Source: Nitrosococcus wardiae (GTDB lineage Bacteria > Pseudomonadota > Gammaproteobacteria > Nitrosococcales > Nitrosococcaceae). From it: 64,000 nt of DNA. The notes under the pieces are model-generated. The model saw only the letters and a program-made list of their open reading frames with translations. It was not told the DNA's origin and searched no databases. Below are positions 30,533-39,444 of this stretch, one piece after another. Every line of letters begins with the position of its first letter. Position 1 is the stretch's first letter. The position numbers and the translations under genes are program-made. The stretch is taken from assembly GCF_004421105.1 (NCBI RefSeq), contig NZ_CP038033.1, positions 2,933,659-2,997,658 on the forward strand, in the 5' to 3' direction.

Positions 30533-33379
30533 ATGATAAATAAAAAAGTGGAGGTTTCGCATCGCTATGATGTGCTCCTAGAGATGATGGCGCATGCCGC
30601 CGAGCAACTTTTATATTCTCCCCATTGGGAAAAAAACATTCACAATGTTCTAGAGCGACTAGGTAAAACCGTAGGAGCCTGCCGAACCTTTGTTTTCGAA
30701 AACCACCGCGACAAAGAGGGTCAACTCTTAACTAGTCAACGTTATGAATGGGCAGCCCCCGGAGTCCAACCCCAAATCAATAACCCCGAGCTGCAAAATT
30801 TCTCCTATGAGGCAGGCGGATTCCAGCGTTGGATAACATTACTTAGCAAAGACCACGTGATCCATGGTCGAAGTCGTGATTTTCCTTCTCCTGAAAGCGC
30901 AATTCTACTGCGCCATGGCATCCAATCAACTGCTGTAGTCCCCATTTTCGTACGGGACGGCTGGTGGGGTTTTATTGGCTTTGATAATACCCGTCATGAG
31001 CGGCTATTTTCCCTAGCAGAGGAAAATGCTCTTAAAACTTTAGCAAGTATCTTTGGTGCCGCCATTAGTTGGGAGAGTATCACCCGAGATCAGGAAAAAA
31101 ATCGACACCAACTAGAACGTCTCCTCTCCAAGGAACGCTCCCACCATCAACTTTTTGATGCGATTGGTCGGATTCAATCGCTTTTTATCCAGGATGCAAA
31201 CCCTTCCGTGCTATTTGGCAATGTCCTGCAAGAGGCGCTTGCGCTTTCAGAAAGCCAGCTCGGCTTTCTCAGCGAAGTTCGTTATAAAAAAACCGGTACC
31301 TCCTACCTTAGAACCCTGGCTATCGGCAACACCACTTGCGATAATGGCCAATGTTATCTCCAGGCGACGTGTTCACTAAGCGGTGCAGAACTTGCCAAGC
31401 TAAAGACACTTTTTTGTGATGCCATTACCAATGGTAAAGCTGTCATTGCTAATAATGTCCCTAACGATCCTCAAATAAGTGGAGTACTGAGTAGTGATTC
31501 TCAAATAAAACGCTTTCTGGGTCTTCCCTTTTATCATCATGGCTCTCTGCTTGGCATCGTCGGGGTCGCTAATCGTCATAAACCCTATGATAAGCGATTA
31601 ATTGAATATCTCGATCCTCTGCTTTCCACCTGTGGAAGTATTCTTGATGCTTACCATAACGACCAGCGCCGAAGAGATGCAGAAAGCCGTCTCCGGCTTA
31701 CCGCTAAGGTGTTTGAAAGCACTATTGAAGGAGTCATTATTACCGACGCCAGAGCCTACATTCTAGATGTCAATAAAGCCTTTACTCACATCACTGGTGT
31801 TGTAAGGCGGGAAATCATTGGCCAACACCTCAGTGTCCTCCGTACCAAACAAGAAGAGCCGATCTCTTTTCAAAAAATATGGCGTTCCATTAAAAGCACT
31901 GGTCAATGGCAAGGCGAGCTATGGAGTCAACGTCAAAATGGAGAGACTTTCCCTGCTTGGATGACAGTCAGTGCGGTCAGAAATTCAAAGGAAGAAATTA
32001 CCCATTATGTTGCCGTTTTTTCCGATATCACAATACGCAAACAGACCGAACAACGACTCTATTATCTAGCTCATCATGATACTTTAACAGGATTACCTAA
32101 CCGCACCTTATTTCTCGATCGTCTTAAGCATGCCATTAGTCAGGCCCATCGTCGTAACCATCGGGTTGCCGTTTTATTTATCGATCTTGATCGTTTTAAA
32201 TTTATTAACGACACCCTGGGTCATCGCATTGGTGATATTTTGTTAAAACAAGTCGCCAAACGCATGCAGGCGAATATTCGTACTGAAGATACCATTGCCA
32301 GATTAGGAGGCGATGAATTTACGGTGATTATCGAAAGCTTTACTGATACTTCGGTAATCCCTCTGATTGCTCGAAAAATTATTAATGCATGCGAGAAACC
32401 GTTCAACATCAATGGTAAGGAGTTGTTTGTCTCTGCCAGTATTGGGATTAGCCTTTATCCAGAGGATGGTTATGATGCGGGTATGCTCCTACAGCATGCC
32501 GATGCGGCCATGTATCGTGCCAAAGAAAAAGGTAAAAATAGCTATCAATTTTTTACTCCTGAAATCAATGCTGCTGCCGCGGAGCATCTTGCCCTTGAGA
32601 ACCGTCTCCGAAAGGCAATTGCCCAAGAGGAATTTCAGCTGTATTATCAACCCATTATGGATATGGAAAGTGGCGCTATTGTCTCAGTGGAAGCCTTAAT
32701 CCGATGGATTAATCCTGAATTAGGATTAATCCATCCCGATAAATTCATTCCTTTAGCGGAGGAAACTGGACTGATTATCCCTATCGGAGAATGGGTATTA
32801 CAAACAGCCTGCGCCCAAGCTAAAATATGGAATCAAGAAAATACATATCCTTTACGGATAGCCATTAATCTATCCGCTCGCCAATTCCAACAAATTGACT
32901 TTTTAGAAAGAATGCTTGATATCCTTAAAAAAACGGAGCTTCTCCCCAATCGCCTGGAACTAGAGCTGACGGAAAGCATGATTATGGACAATATGGATGC
33001 TAGCCTGGAAACCCTCAATGCATTAAAAAAAATGGGCTGCCAAATATCATTGGATGATTTTGGAACAGGGTATTCTTCCCTGGCCTATCTGAAACGCTTT
33101 CCCATAGACACTGTTAAAATTGATCATTCCTTTGTTCGGGATATTAGCATTGATCCAGATGATGCGGCCATCACCACAGCAGTGACCACTATGGCGCACA
33201 GTTTGAGGCGTAAGGTAGTGGCAGAAGGTGTAGAAACACAGGAGCAGTTAGAGTTTTTGGATAATATCGGCGTTAATGGGGTACAAGGTTATTTTATCAG
33301 TTACCCAGCCCCTGCTGAGAACCTTACCCAGCTGTTACAGGAAAAACACTATATCAATCATGACCTCCTACGACTTTGA
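30533..33379 (+). CDS. GAF-GAF-PAS-GGDEF-EAL cyclic-di-GMP protein
   Basis: A 948-residue cytosolic signalling protein. Two GAF-like domains (about 15-175 and 195-375), a PAS/PAC (about 383-500), a GGDEF domain (about 510-665) with intact GGDEF at 592-596 and the inhibitory RxxD site (RTED) five residues before it, and an EAL domain (about 685-935) with EAL at 720-722, LDDFGTGYSSLAYLKRFPID and VAEGVET. Both active sites look complete, so it may make and break c-di-GMP, switched by the sensory domains. Its last 20 bp overlap the gor start. Confidence 0.94.
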   Translation: MINKKVEVSHRYDVLLEMMAHAAEQLLYSPHWEKNIHNVLERLGKTVGACRTFVFENHRDKEGQLLTSQRYEWAAPGVQPQINNPELQNFSYEAGGFQRWITLLSKDHVIHGRSRDFPSPESAILLRHGIQSTAVVPIFVRDGWWGFIGFDNTRHERLFSLAEENALKTLASIFGAAISWESITRDQEKNRHQLERLLSKERSHHQLFDAIGRIQSLFIQDANPSVLFGNVLQEALALSESQLGFLSEVRYKKTGTSYLRTLAIGNTTCDNGQCYLQATCSLSGAELAKLKTLFCDAITNGKAVIANNVPNDPQISGVLSSDSQIKRFLGLPFYHHGSLLGIVGVANRHKPYDKRLIEYLDPLLSTCGSILDAYHNDQRRRDAESRLRLTAKVFESTIEGVIITDARAYILDVNKAFTHITGVVRREIIGQHLSVLRTKQEEPISFQKIWRSIKSTGQWQGELWSQRQNGETFPAWMTVSAVRNSKEEITHYVAVFSDITIRKQTEQRLYYLAHHDTLTGLPNRTLFLDRLKHAISQAHRRNHRVAVLFIDLDRFKFINDTLGHRIGDILLKQVAKRMQANIRTEDTIARLGGDEFTVIIESFTDTSVIPLIARKIINACEKPFNINGKELFVSASIGISLYPEDGYDAGMLLQHADAAMYRAKEKGKNSYQFFTPEINAAAAEHLALENRLRKAIAQEEFQLYYQPIMDMESGAIVSVEALIRWINPELGLIHPDKFIPLAEETGLIIPIGEWVLQTACAQAKIWNQENTYPLRIAINLSARQFQQIDFLERMLDILKKTELLPNRLELELTESMIMDNMDASLETLNALKKMGCQISLDDFGTGYSSLAYLKRFPIDTVKIDHSFVRDISIDPDDAAITTAVTTMAHSLRRKVVAEGVETQEQLEFLDNIGVNGVQGYFISYPAPAENLTQLLQEKHYINHDLLRL

Positions 33380-34718
33380 TCTATTTGTGATTGGTGCTGG
33401 CTCCGGGGGGGTGCGGGCCGCCCGCATGTCGGCAAGTTTTGGCGCCCGGGTTGCTATCGCCGAGGAACGGCACCTAGGTGGCACCTGTGTCAATGTGGGC
33501 TGCGTCCCTAAAAAATTGCTCCTTTACGGAGCTCATTTTTCCGAAGATTTTGAGGACGCAGCAGGTTTTGGCTGGACGGTGGGACAACACCAGTTCGATT
33601 GGTCCACACTGATTCAAAACAAGAATGCAGAAATTCAACGTCTCAACCAAATTTATGAAAATTTATTAAGAAAAGCAGGGGTCACTCTCATCAATGGCCG
33701 CGCCTGCCTGGAAACACCCCATACCGTTCTTGTCAAAGGTCAACGTTATACGGCAGAACGCATTTTGATTGCTACCGGCAGTTGGCCCGCTATTCCTGAG
33801 TTTCCCGGGCGGGAGCATGTCATTACCTCGAATGAGGCGTTCTTCCTTGATAACTTTCCAGGGCAGGTTGCCATTGTTGGCGGGGGCTATATCGCTGTAG
33901 AATTTGCCAGTATCTTTAATGGACTAGGCAGCAATACCACCTTACTCTATCGTGGTCCTCTCTTCCTTCGTGGTTTTGATGAAGACCTACGAGAGGGTTT
34001 AGCCCAGGAAATGACTAAACGAAATATTAAACTTCGTTTCAATACTGAAGTGGAAGCTGTAGAGAAGGAGCAACAGGGGTTTGTCATTAAACTTCATCAT
34101 GGAGAAGCACTCAAAGTGGATACTGTCATGTATGCCACTGGTCGCACCCCAAATACTGCGGGGCTAGGGCTAGAAGAGTTGGGTGTAGAACTTAGTTGGA
34201 ACGGGGCCATCGTCGTCAATGGGGATTACCAAAGCGCTATTCCTTCTATCTATGGGATCGGAGATGTCACTCACCGGATTAATCTCACCCCGGTAGCCCT
34301 AGCGGAAGCAATGGTTTTAGCCCGCAACCTCTACGGAGGCCAATATTCCCAACTCGATTATGGCAATATCCCGGCCTGTGTTTTTAGCCAGCCGAATGTG
34401 GCCACGGTCGGGCTCACCGAAGAACAGGCCCGGGAGCACTGTGGTGAGATTAACGTTTATCGCTCTGCCTTTCGCCCCTTAAAACACACCCTAAGCGGCA
34501 GAGATGAGCGCATGATGGTAAAACTTATCGTGGAAAAAGCCACTGATCGGGTGGTAGGGGCGCACATGTTAGGGCCCGATGCAGGTGAAATTATCCAAGG
34601 CATTGCTATTGCTATCAAGGCAGGGGCAACAAAAACAGTATTCGACAACACCCTAGGAATTCATCCTACTGCCGCCGAGGAGTTTGTGACCTTGCGTCAA
34701 CCTGTCCAAGAATTATAG
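33360..34718 (+). CDS. gor: Glutathione reductase
   Basis: A 452-residue flavoprotein reducing GSSG with NADPH. FAD-binding VIGAGSGGVRAARMSASFGA, redox disulfide in GGTCVNVGCVPKKLLLYGAH, second nucleotide fold VGGGYIAVEFASIFNGLG, and the C-terminal LGIHPTAAEEFVTLR with catalytic His and Glu. Arg shortly after the NADP fold (TTLLYRG) supports NADPH. The start ATG 33360 (MTSYDFDLFV) lies inside the end of the GGDEF-EAL gene in another frame. gshA, for glutathione synthesis, is 1.1 kb downstream. Confidence 0.94.
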   Translation: MTSYDFDLFVIGAGSGGVRAARMSASFGARVAIAEERHLGGTCVNVGCVPKKLLLYGAHFSEDFEDAAGFGWTVGQHQFDWSTLIQNKNAEIQRLNQIYENLLRKAGVTLINGRACLETPHTVLVKGQRYTAERILIATGSWPAIPEFPGREHVITSNEAFFLDNFPGQVAIVGGGYIAVEFASIFNGLGSNTTLLYRGPLFLRGFDEDLREGLAQEMTKRNIKLRFNTEVEAVEKEQQGFVIKLHHGEALKVDTVMYATGRTPNTAGLGLEELGVELSWNGAIVVNGDYQSAIPSIYGIGDVTHRINLTPVALAEAMVLARNLYGGQYSQLDYGNIPACVFSQPNVATVGLTEEQAREHCGEINVYRSAFRPLKHTLSGRDERMMVKLIVEKATDRVVGAHMLGPDAGEIIQGIAIAIKAGATKTVFDNTLGIHPTAAEEFVTLRQPVQEL

Positions 34719-34793
34719 TATTCCCTCTTAAAAGGGATATTATCAAAGCAGCTTTCCGAAACACATCTACATCTTAGCGATAAAGAACAGGTC

Positions 34794-35114
34794 ATGAAGT
34801 TCATTAAATATGTTGGGCCAATGCGCATTGCGCTGGCGTTATTTACTTTTATTCTCATTGGAATGGCTCCCTTTGCCAGCGAGGCTAGCTTCTCTGGCTG
34901 GGGCGCGATAGTAGGGACTGTCGCCCCGTCGCTGACGGTCATTATGCTATTTGTCCTCCCCCTTGATATGATGATGAGCCGTATCTTTATGACCGATACC
35001 GAAGGCGCCCAACGTCTCCGCTACCGGCGTATCCTCTGGTTAGAATTCTTTTTGTTCTTCGCCTTGTTACTGGCTTGGGGACCTTTTATCGCTAATCTAC
35101 TGCGGCAGCTTTAA
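34794..35114 (+). CDS. Hypothetical membrane protein, three helices
   Basis: 106 residues, not recognised. Helices at about 10-30, 38-58 and 82-104, with a short cytoplasmic loop of RxRYRRILWLEF type between the last two. It follows gor by 75 bp and could be cotranscribed. It resembles conserved small membrane proteins of purple sulfur bacteria and their relatives, but no function can be given. Confidence 0.7.
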   Translation: MKFIKYVGPMRIALALFTFILIGMAPFASEASFSGWGAIVGTVAPSLTVIMLFVLPLDMMMSRIFMTDTEGAQRLRYRRILWLEFFLFFALLLAWGPFIANLLRQL

Positions 35115-35173
35115 GCAAGATCTCACCGGAATTTTCCATTATCTACTGTGTATCCTTTCTATTCTTACCCTCA

Positions 35174-35683
35174 TCACTGGGAAGCAGAGGATTTATCTGC
35201 CTGCTCTTGCTCCAGTATCGCAACCACATCGCGGAACTGCTCCTTGTTCTGCTCATTGAGACTCATCAGTGTCCGATGAGCTTTCAAAAGCGTGTCCGAC
35301 ATAGCAGCGCTGTCGACTTCTTCTACAGCTAATGCTTCCCCTTCAGGAGGTTCGATATCGCCATGCTCAACAATATTAAAGACCTTATCAAAGCCCAGGC
35401 AAGTCAGCACTTCATTAATTTCCTTCCGGTTGGAGATAATTGTGACCCTAGGCCTACCAAATCGCTGCATGAACTTGGCAATACGGACTAATAGCCCTAA
35501 GTTGGTGCTATCAATGCTTCGGGTTTCCGTTAAGTCAATCACAAAGCCCTGGGGCGTCACTTCGGCAAATAGATTTTGCAAAAAATGATCCAATGATGGA
35601 CTTAAGGGATAACGCACATCACCCAAAAAGCGCAACACATGGACCCCATCATAAGTGGCATGCAAAATTTTACCTTCAGCCAT
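35174..35683 (-). CDS. STAS-domain protein
   Basis: 169 residues. The first 100 form a STAS domain (anti-sigma-factor antagonist fold): FVIDLTETRSIDSTNLGLLV holds the Ser of the usual phosphorylation site, followed by PRVTIISNRKEINEVLTCLG. The remaining 65 residues are acidic and helical, an extension seen in STAS proteins that work in partner-switching or c-di-GMP/exopolysaccharide systems. No partner kinase or phosphatase gene is adjacent. Confidence 0.85.
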   Translation of the reverse strand: MAEGKILHATYDGVHVLRFLGDVRYPLSPSLDHFLQNLFAEVTPQGFVIDLTETRSIDSTNLGLLVRIAKFMQRFGRPRVTIISNRKEINEVLTCLGFDKVFNIVEHGDIEPPEGEALAVEEVDSAAMSDTLLKAHRTLMSLNEQNKEQFRDVVAILEQEQADKSSASQ

Positions 35684-35865
35684 GGTTGCGTCAGACCAGT
35701 ATCAATATGCTGTTGCTTTCAGAAAGTGGATAACACATATCCACACCAAGCTCCGCCGTTAAATCAATAATAGATTCAAATTGTAGTCGTTAGCGGCTAG
35801 CCTTACTACCGCTTCAAGCATTTTGTTAATCTCAACTAGCAGTCAACCAAAAGGAAAATCAAGCC

Positions 35866-37434
35866 TTGGATAAGCTCTTGCAATACCGCCTGCAGCGGCT
35901 CATTAGCACTTCCCCAGGAGGATTACTTAAAGGGGGCAAAAAAGGCATAGAAAAAGAAAGTCTACGGATTAATCTTGAGGGGAAATTAGCCCAAACTGCC
36001 CATCCAAGCAAACTAGGGTCTGCGCTCACCCATCCCTATATCACTACCGATTATTCCGAGGCCTTATTGGAGTTTATCACACCTCCCTATTCAGAGGTAC
36101 AAGAAACCTTAGCGTTTTTATCCCTTATCCATCAATTTGTCTACCATCACCTGGATCAGGAAATTCTCTGGGCGACAAGTATGCCCTGCGCTGTGAGAGA
36201 TGACCACAGTGTTCCTATTGCCCGCTATGGTCGCTCTAACGTGGGGAAGATGAAGCATATTTACCGACAAGGACTAGGTCACCGCTATGGACGAATCATG
36301 CAAACTATCGCCGGAGTCCATTTTAACTATTCCTTGCCTGAAACCTTCTGGCCGGTATTCCAAGAGCTAGAAAATGATACTCGGCCTTTACGTGAATTCA
36401 TTGATGATCGCTACTTTTGTCTGATTCGTAATTTCCAGCGTCTCGGTTGGTTAATTCCGTATCTGTTTGGCGCTTCTCCAGCAGTTTGCAAATCTTTTCT
36501 AAAAGAAAGACCAGCGGGGTTTGCAAAGTTCGACCGGGGAACCTATTTTTTGCCTTATGCGACTTCGTTGCGCATGAGCGACATCGGCTATAAAAATAAA
36601 AATCAGGCCAACCTGGGTATTTCCTATAATAGCCTTTCGGAATATATTGACGGCCTTACGCAAGCCATTGAAACGCCCTATCCCCCCTATGAAAAAATTG
36701 GCGTGGTAGTCAACGGTAAATATCGTCAACTTAATACCAATATCCTCCAAATTGAAAACGAATATTACAGTTTCATACGTCCTAAGCAGATCACCCAATC
36801 GGGAGAAAAACCCACCCTCGCCCTGCAACGCCGAGGAGTACAATACGTAGAAGTTAGAGCCTTGGACGTTAGCGCTTACGATCCTTTAGGAGTCAATGAA
36901 CCCCAACTGCGTTTCCTGGAAGCCTTACTTATTCTGTGCTTGCTTAAAGAAAGTCCCCCTATGGATACCGATCAACAGCAAGCCGCTGACCATAATCAGC
37001 AGCTTGCTGCATGCTGCGGACGGGACCCCCATCTTAAGCTGAAACAAAATGGACGAACTCGGCTCCTCCTGCATTGGGCCCACGAAATCTGCGATGAAAT
37101 GGCAGGGATATGTGAATTATTAGATCAAGGAGAAGCACACCGACCTTACACCAAAGCCCTTGAACAACAAATGGAAGTTCTTCCCCATGGAGAGAGGACT
37201 CCTTCTGCCCGGATACTAGCGGAGATGGCCCACAGGCAAGAACCTTTTAATGATTTTGCAACGCGCTTGTCCACAATTCATGCTGAATATTTCAAAAAAT
37301 TGCCCTTAAAGGAAGACCAATATCAGTATCTTACTGAATTAGCCCAGGAATCTTGGCAACAACAACACGCTATTGAGGCAGCCGACAATATGTCCTTCCA
37401 AGAATATCTTGCACGCTACTTCGCCCAGCACTAA
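35866..37434 (+). CDS. gshA: Glutamate-cysteine ligase
   Basis: A 522-residue proteobacterial (GshA type 1) enzyme joining glutamate and cysteine, the first step of glutathione synthesis. GKKGIEKESLRINLEGKLA, DYSEALLEFITPPYSEVQET and AGVHFNYSLPETFW are characteristic, as is YVEVRALDVSAYDPLGVNE. The start is TTG 35866 after an AAAAGGA site. Together with gor this is a small glutathione region. Confidence 0.95.
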   Translation: MDKLLQYRLQRLISTSPGGLLKGGKKGIEKESLRINLEGKLAQTAHPSKLGSALTHPYITTDYSEALLEFITPPYSEVQETLAFLSLIHQFVYHHLDQEILWATSMPCAVRDDHSVPIARYGRSNVGKMKHIYRQGLGHRYGRIMQTIAGVHFNYSLPETFWPVFQELENDTRPLREFIDDRYFCLIRNFQRLGWLIPYLFGASPAVCKSFLKERPAGFAKFDRGTYFLPYATSLRMSDIGYKNKNQANLGISYNSLSEYIDGLTQAIETPYPPYEKIGVVVNGKYRQLNTNILQIENEYYSFIRPKQITQSGEKPTLALQRRGVQYVEVRALDVSAYDPLGVNEPQLRFLEALLILCLLKESPPMDTDQQQAADHNQQLAACCGRDPHLKLKQNGRTRLLLHWAHEICDEMAGICELLDQGEAHRPYTKALEQQMEVLPHGERTPSARILAEMAHRQEPFNDFATRLSTIHAEYFKKLPLKEDQYQYLTELAQESWQQQHAIEAADNMSFQEYLARYFAQH

Positions 37435-37475
37435 GGGAGTCATTCAGCCCCTGGTAACAGAAAAAAGCCACTCCA

Positions 37476-38393
37476 TCAGCCACTACATCGCGCCAACAAA
37501 TCTAGCGCCAGGTTTTCCAGGAGGGCTCTATTTTCCAACTTGCCCCGCCAATAGGCCGGGATAGCCTCCACCCCAAGGAAGGCGCCACACACTGCCCCTG
37601 CCATCGTTCCTAAAGTATCCCGGTCGCCGCCATTTAGAATCGCACACCATAAACAATCTTCAAAATGGCAGGGATAGCGCAAAAAAGCATAGAGAGCAAA
37701 AGGCAAGGATTCGTCAACCCGGACGCTACGCCCAAGGATGCGGGCTGCTTCCTGAGCAGATACTTTCCGGGCCAGCAAAGCTTCCACCATCTTTAATTTT
37801 TCTCTTAATTCTGGAACCAGCCCAGGGAACATTATCTGCTGTAAAAAAATCGGAAAATCAGGGGCTTGCCCAGGAGCTAGAGACAAGGCTCGCGCTATGG
37901 CTAACGTCTGGATAGCCGCACCATCCATGCCTATTGGATGGACATGGGTGACAGTGGCACTCAAACGGGCTTTCTCCACCAAATCAGCGCTGCGGTAAAA
38001 GAAAAGCCCTAGCGGCGCGATTCGCATAGCCGCGCCATTGCCTAAGGAACCATTACCATATAAATAGTGAGCTGCCTCCCGGTAGGAAAACCCTTCCTGC
38101 TCTACCGCGGCAAAGATGGTAGGCGGCCCTGGTCCATAACCACGCCAAGGCTCCTGCCGGTAATGACGACGAAAAGTTTCTCCCAAATGCTGCTCATCCA
38201 CATCACCAACCATAAGCAGGGATTCTCCCAAGGCCAAAGCCATTGCTGTATCATCGGTATAGGACAACTCAGGGGCATCGCCGAGGGCACTTAGCAAAGC
38301 TTCTCGTTCAGGAAAGGAGAAAGCCATTTCTCCAATGGCATCTCCAATGGCACTGCCTACTAGACATCCAATAAAGCGCGACTCCAAACTCAT
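37476..38393 (-). CDS. ADP-ribosylglycohydrolase family protein
   Basis: A 305-residue all-helical enzyme of the DraG/ARH family, which removes ADP-ribose from proteins or cleaves related bonds using two Mg ions. GCLVGSAIGDAIGEMAF and YTDDTAMALALGESLL supply the N-terminal metal ligands; GNGAAMRIAPLGLFF and GGDRDTLGTMAGAVCGAFLG the conserved later motifs. The substrate is unknown. It is followed by the PEBP gene's converse neighbour and separated from it by 41 bp on the same strand, the PEBP gene being upstream. Confidence 0.9.
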   Translation of the reverse strand: MSLESRFIGCLVGSAIGDAIGEMAFSFPEREALLSALGDAPELSYTDDTAMALALGESLLMVGDVDEQHLGETFRRHYRQEPWRGYGPGPPTIFAAVEQEGFSYREAAHYLYGNGSLGNGAAMRIAPLGLFFYRSADLVEKARLSATVTHVHPIGMDGAAIQTLAIARALSLAPGQAPDFPIFLQQIMFPGLVPELREKLKMVEALLARKVSAQEAARILGRSVRVDESLPFALYAFLRYPCHFEDCLWCAILNGGDRDTLGTMAGAVCGAFLGVEAIPAYWRGKLENRALLENLALDLLARCSG

Positions 38394-38434
38394 GAAGAGT
38401 ATCCCTCCTAGAAGCTATTTTAAAAAGCAACCGC

Positions 38435-38998
38435 TTACTTTGTTCGTTGATAGATACCTATAAGCTCTGCCTCCGCGAGTATGTGGCCAACCATCGCTTC
38501 CTCTAGGGCCTCTTTAGTCGGCCTTTTCAGATCCGGTAACGCCACATCTAACGCATAAAGTTTATGGAAATAACGGTGTCGACCTATGGGAGGGCAAGGT
38601 CCACCATAGCCGGTGCGGTTCCAGTCATTCAGACCTTCCTGTGTTCCAGCGGGCAGCTCTGTTGAGGCCACTCCCCGGGGAAGACCTGTCGCCGATGGGG
38701 GGATGTTATAAAGCACCCAATGGACCCATGTCATTTTTGGTGCCGCAGGATCAGGCGCATCTGGATCATCGATGATTAAAGCCAAACTCTGGGTTCCCTC
38801 AGGGATGTTTGACCAGGACAACTCAGGGGAAATATCTTGATCATCACAAGTATATTCAGGGGGAATTTCTCCCTGATGATTGAAAGCTGGAGAGGTAAGC
38901 GTAAGGTTCATCAAAGTATCTCCTCTGGCAACAGTGAGGGTACTCGCGACTAGGGACATCAGCAGAATACCCAAAAAGTCTTTATATAAAATGTCCAT
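38435..38998 (-). CDS. YbhB/YbcL-type PEBP protein, exported
   Basis: A 187-residue phosphatidylethanolamine-binding-like (Raf kinase inhibitor-like) protein with a probable signal peptide (about 1-26). PEYTCDDQDISPELSWSNIP, LIIDDPDAPDPAAPKMTWVH and GYGGPCPPIGRHRYFHKLYA are the family signatures around the anion-binding pocket. If translation started at the internal MNLTLTSPAF the protein would be cytosolic. Role in bacteria unclear. Confidence 0.9.
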   Translation of the reverse strand: MDILYKDFLGILLMSLVASTLTVARGDTLMNLTLTSPAFNHQGEIPPEYTCDDQDISPELSWSNIPEGTQSLALIIDDPDAPDPAAPKMTWVHWVLYNIPPSATGLPRGVASTELPAGTQEGLNDWNRTGYGGPCPPIGRHRYFHKLYALDVALPDLKRPTKEALEEAMVGHILAEAELIGIYQRTK

Positions 38999-39444
38999 TA
39001 CCGTAAAATTAGGAAAGTTGATTGGAGCAGAACAACTTTAAGCTGAGCATTTATACTTTAGGAGAGAGCACACTATTTCTATCTGTACTGCCCATTACGG
39101 GCCTCCTGCAGAGTTCTAAACACAGCGATTGGAAGCAAAAATAGATAATTTAAACACCCCCTGCATCTTAATCAAAAATCCCCTGCCACACCGCAGGATC
39201 AGTACTGACACTGATAAAGCCTAGCCAGGAAATAGACAAAGTTCAGCTTAGAAGTGATAAAGTTGTATAATTTAGTCCTTTTGTTGGTTATTACTGGGGT
39301 AAACTTACTTAGCAAGACAGGAAAGAATGACGGAGCTGGGTCCTGGAGCACTATAACCTCCTGAGACGAGCTTCGATGCCCCATTCAAATCTCCTGTTGT
39401 CCTACCCCACCGGTTGGGATCCAAGAAATTGAAAGAGGTTGGAT
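38999..39444. other. Upstream region of gltB
   Basis: 446 bp between the divergent PEBP and gltB genes. No frame is credible and no known riboswitch is seen. GAAAGAGG at 39431-39438 is the gltB ribosome site. Confidence 0.45.

Noticed and set aside
38999-39444. Riboswitch upstream of gltB
   Set aside because: Looked for conserved glutamine- or glycine-riboswitch features and found none.
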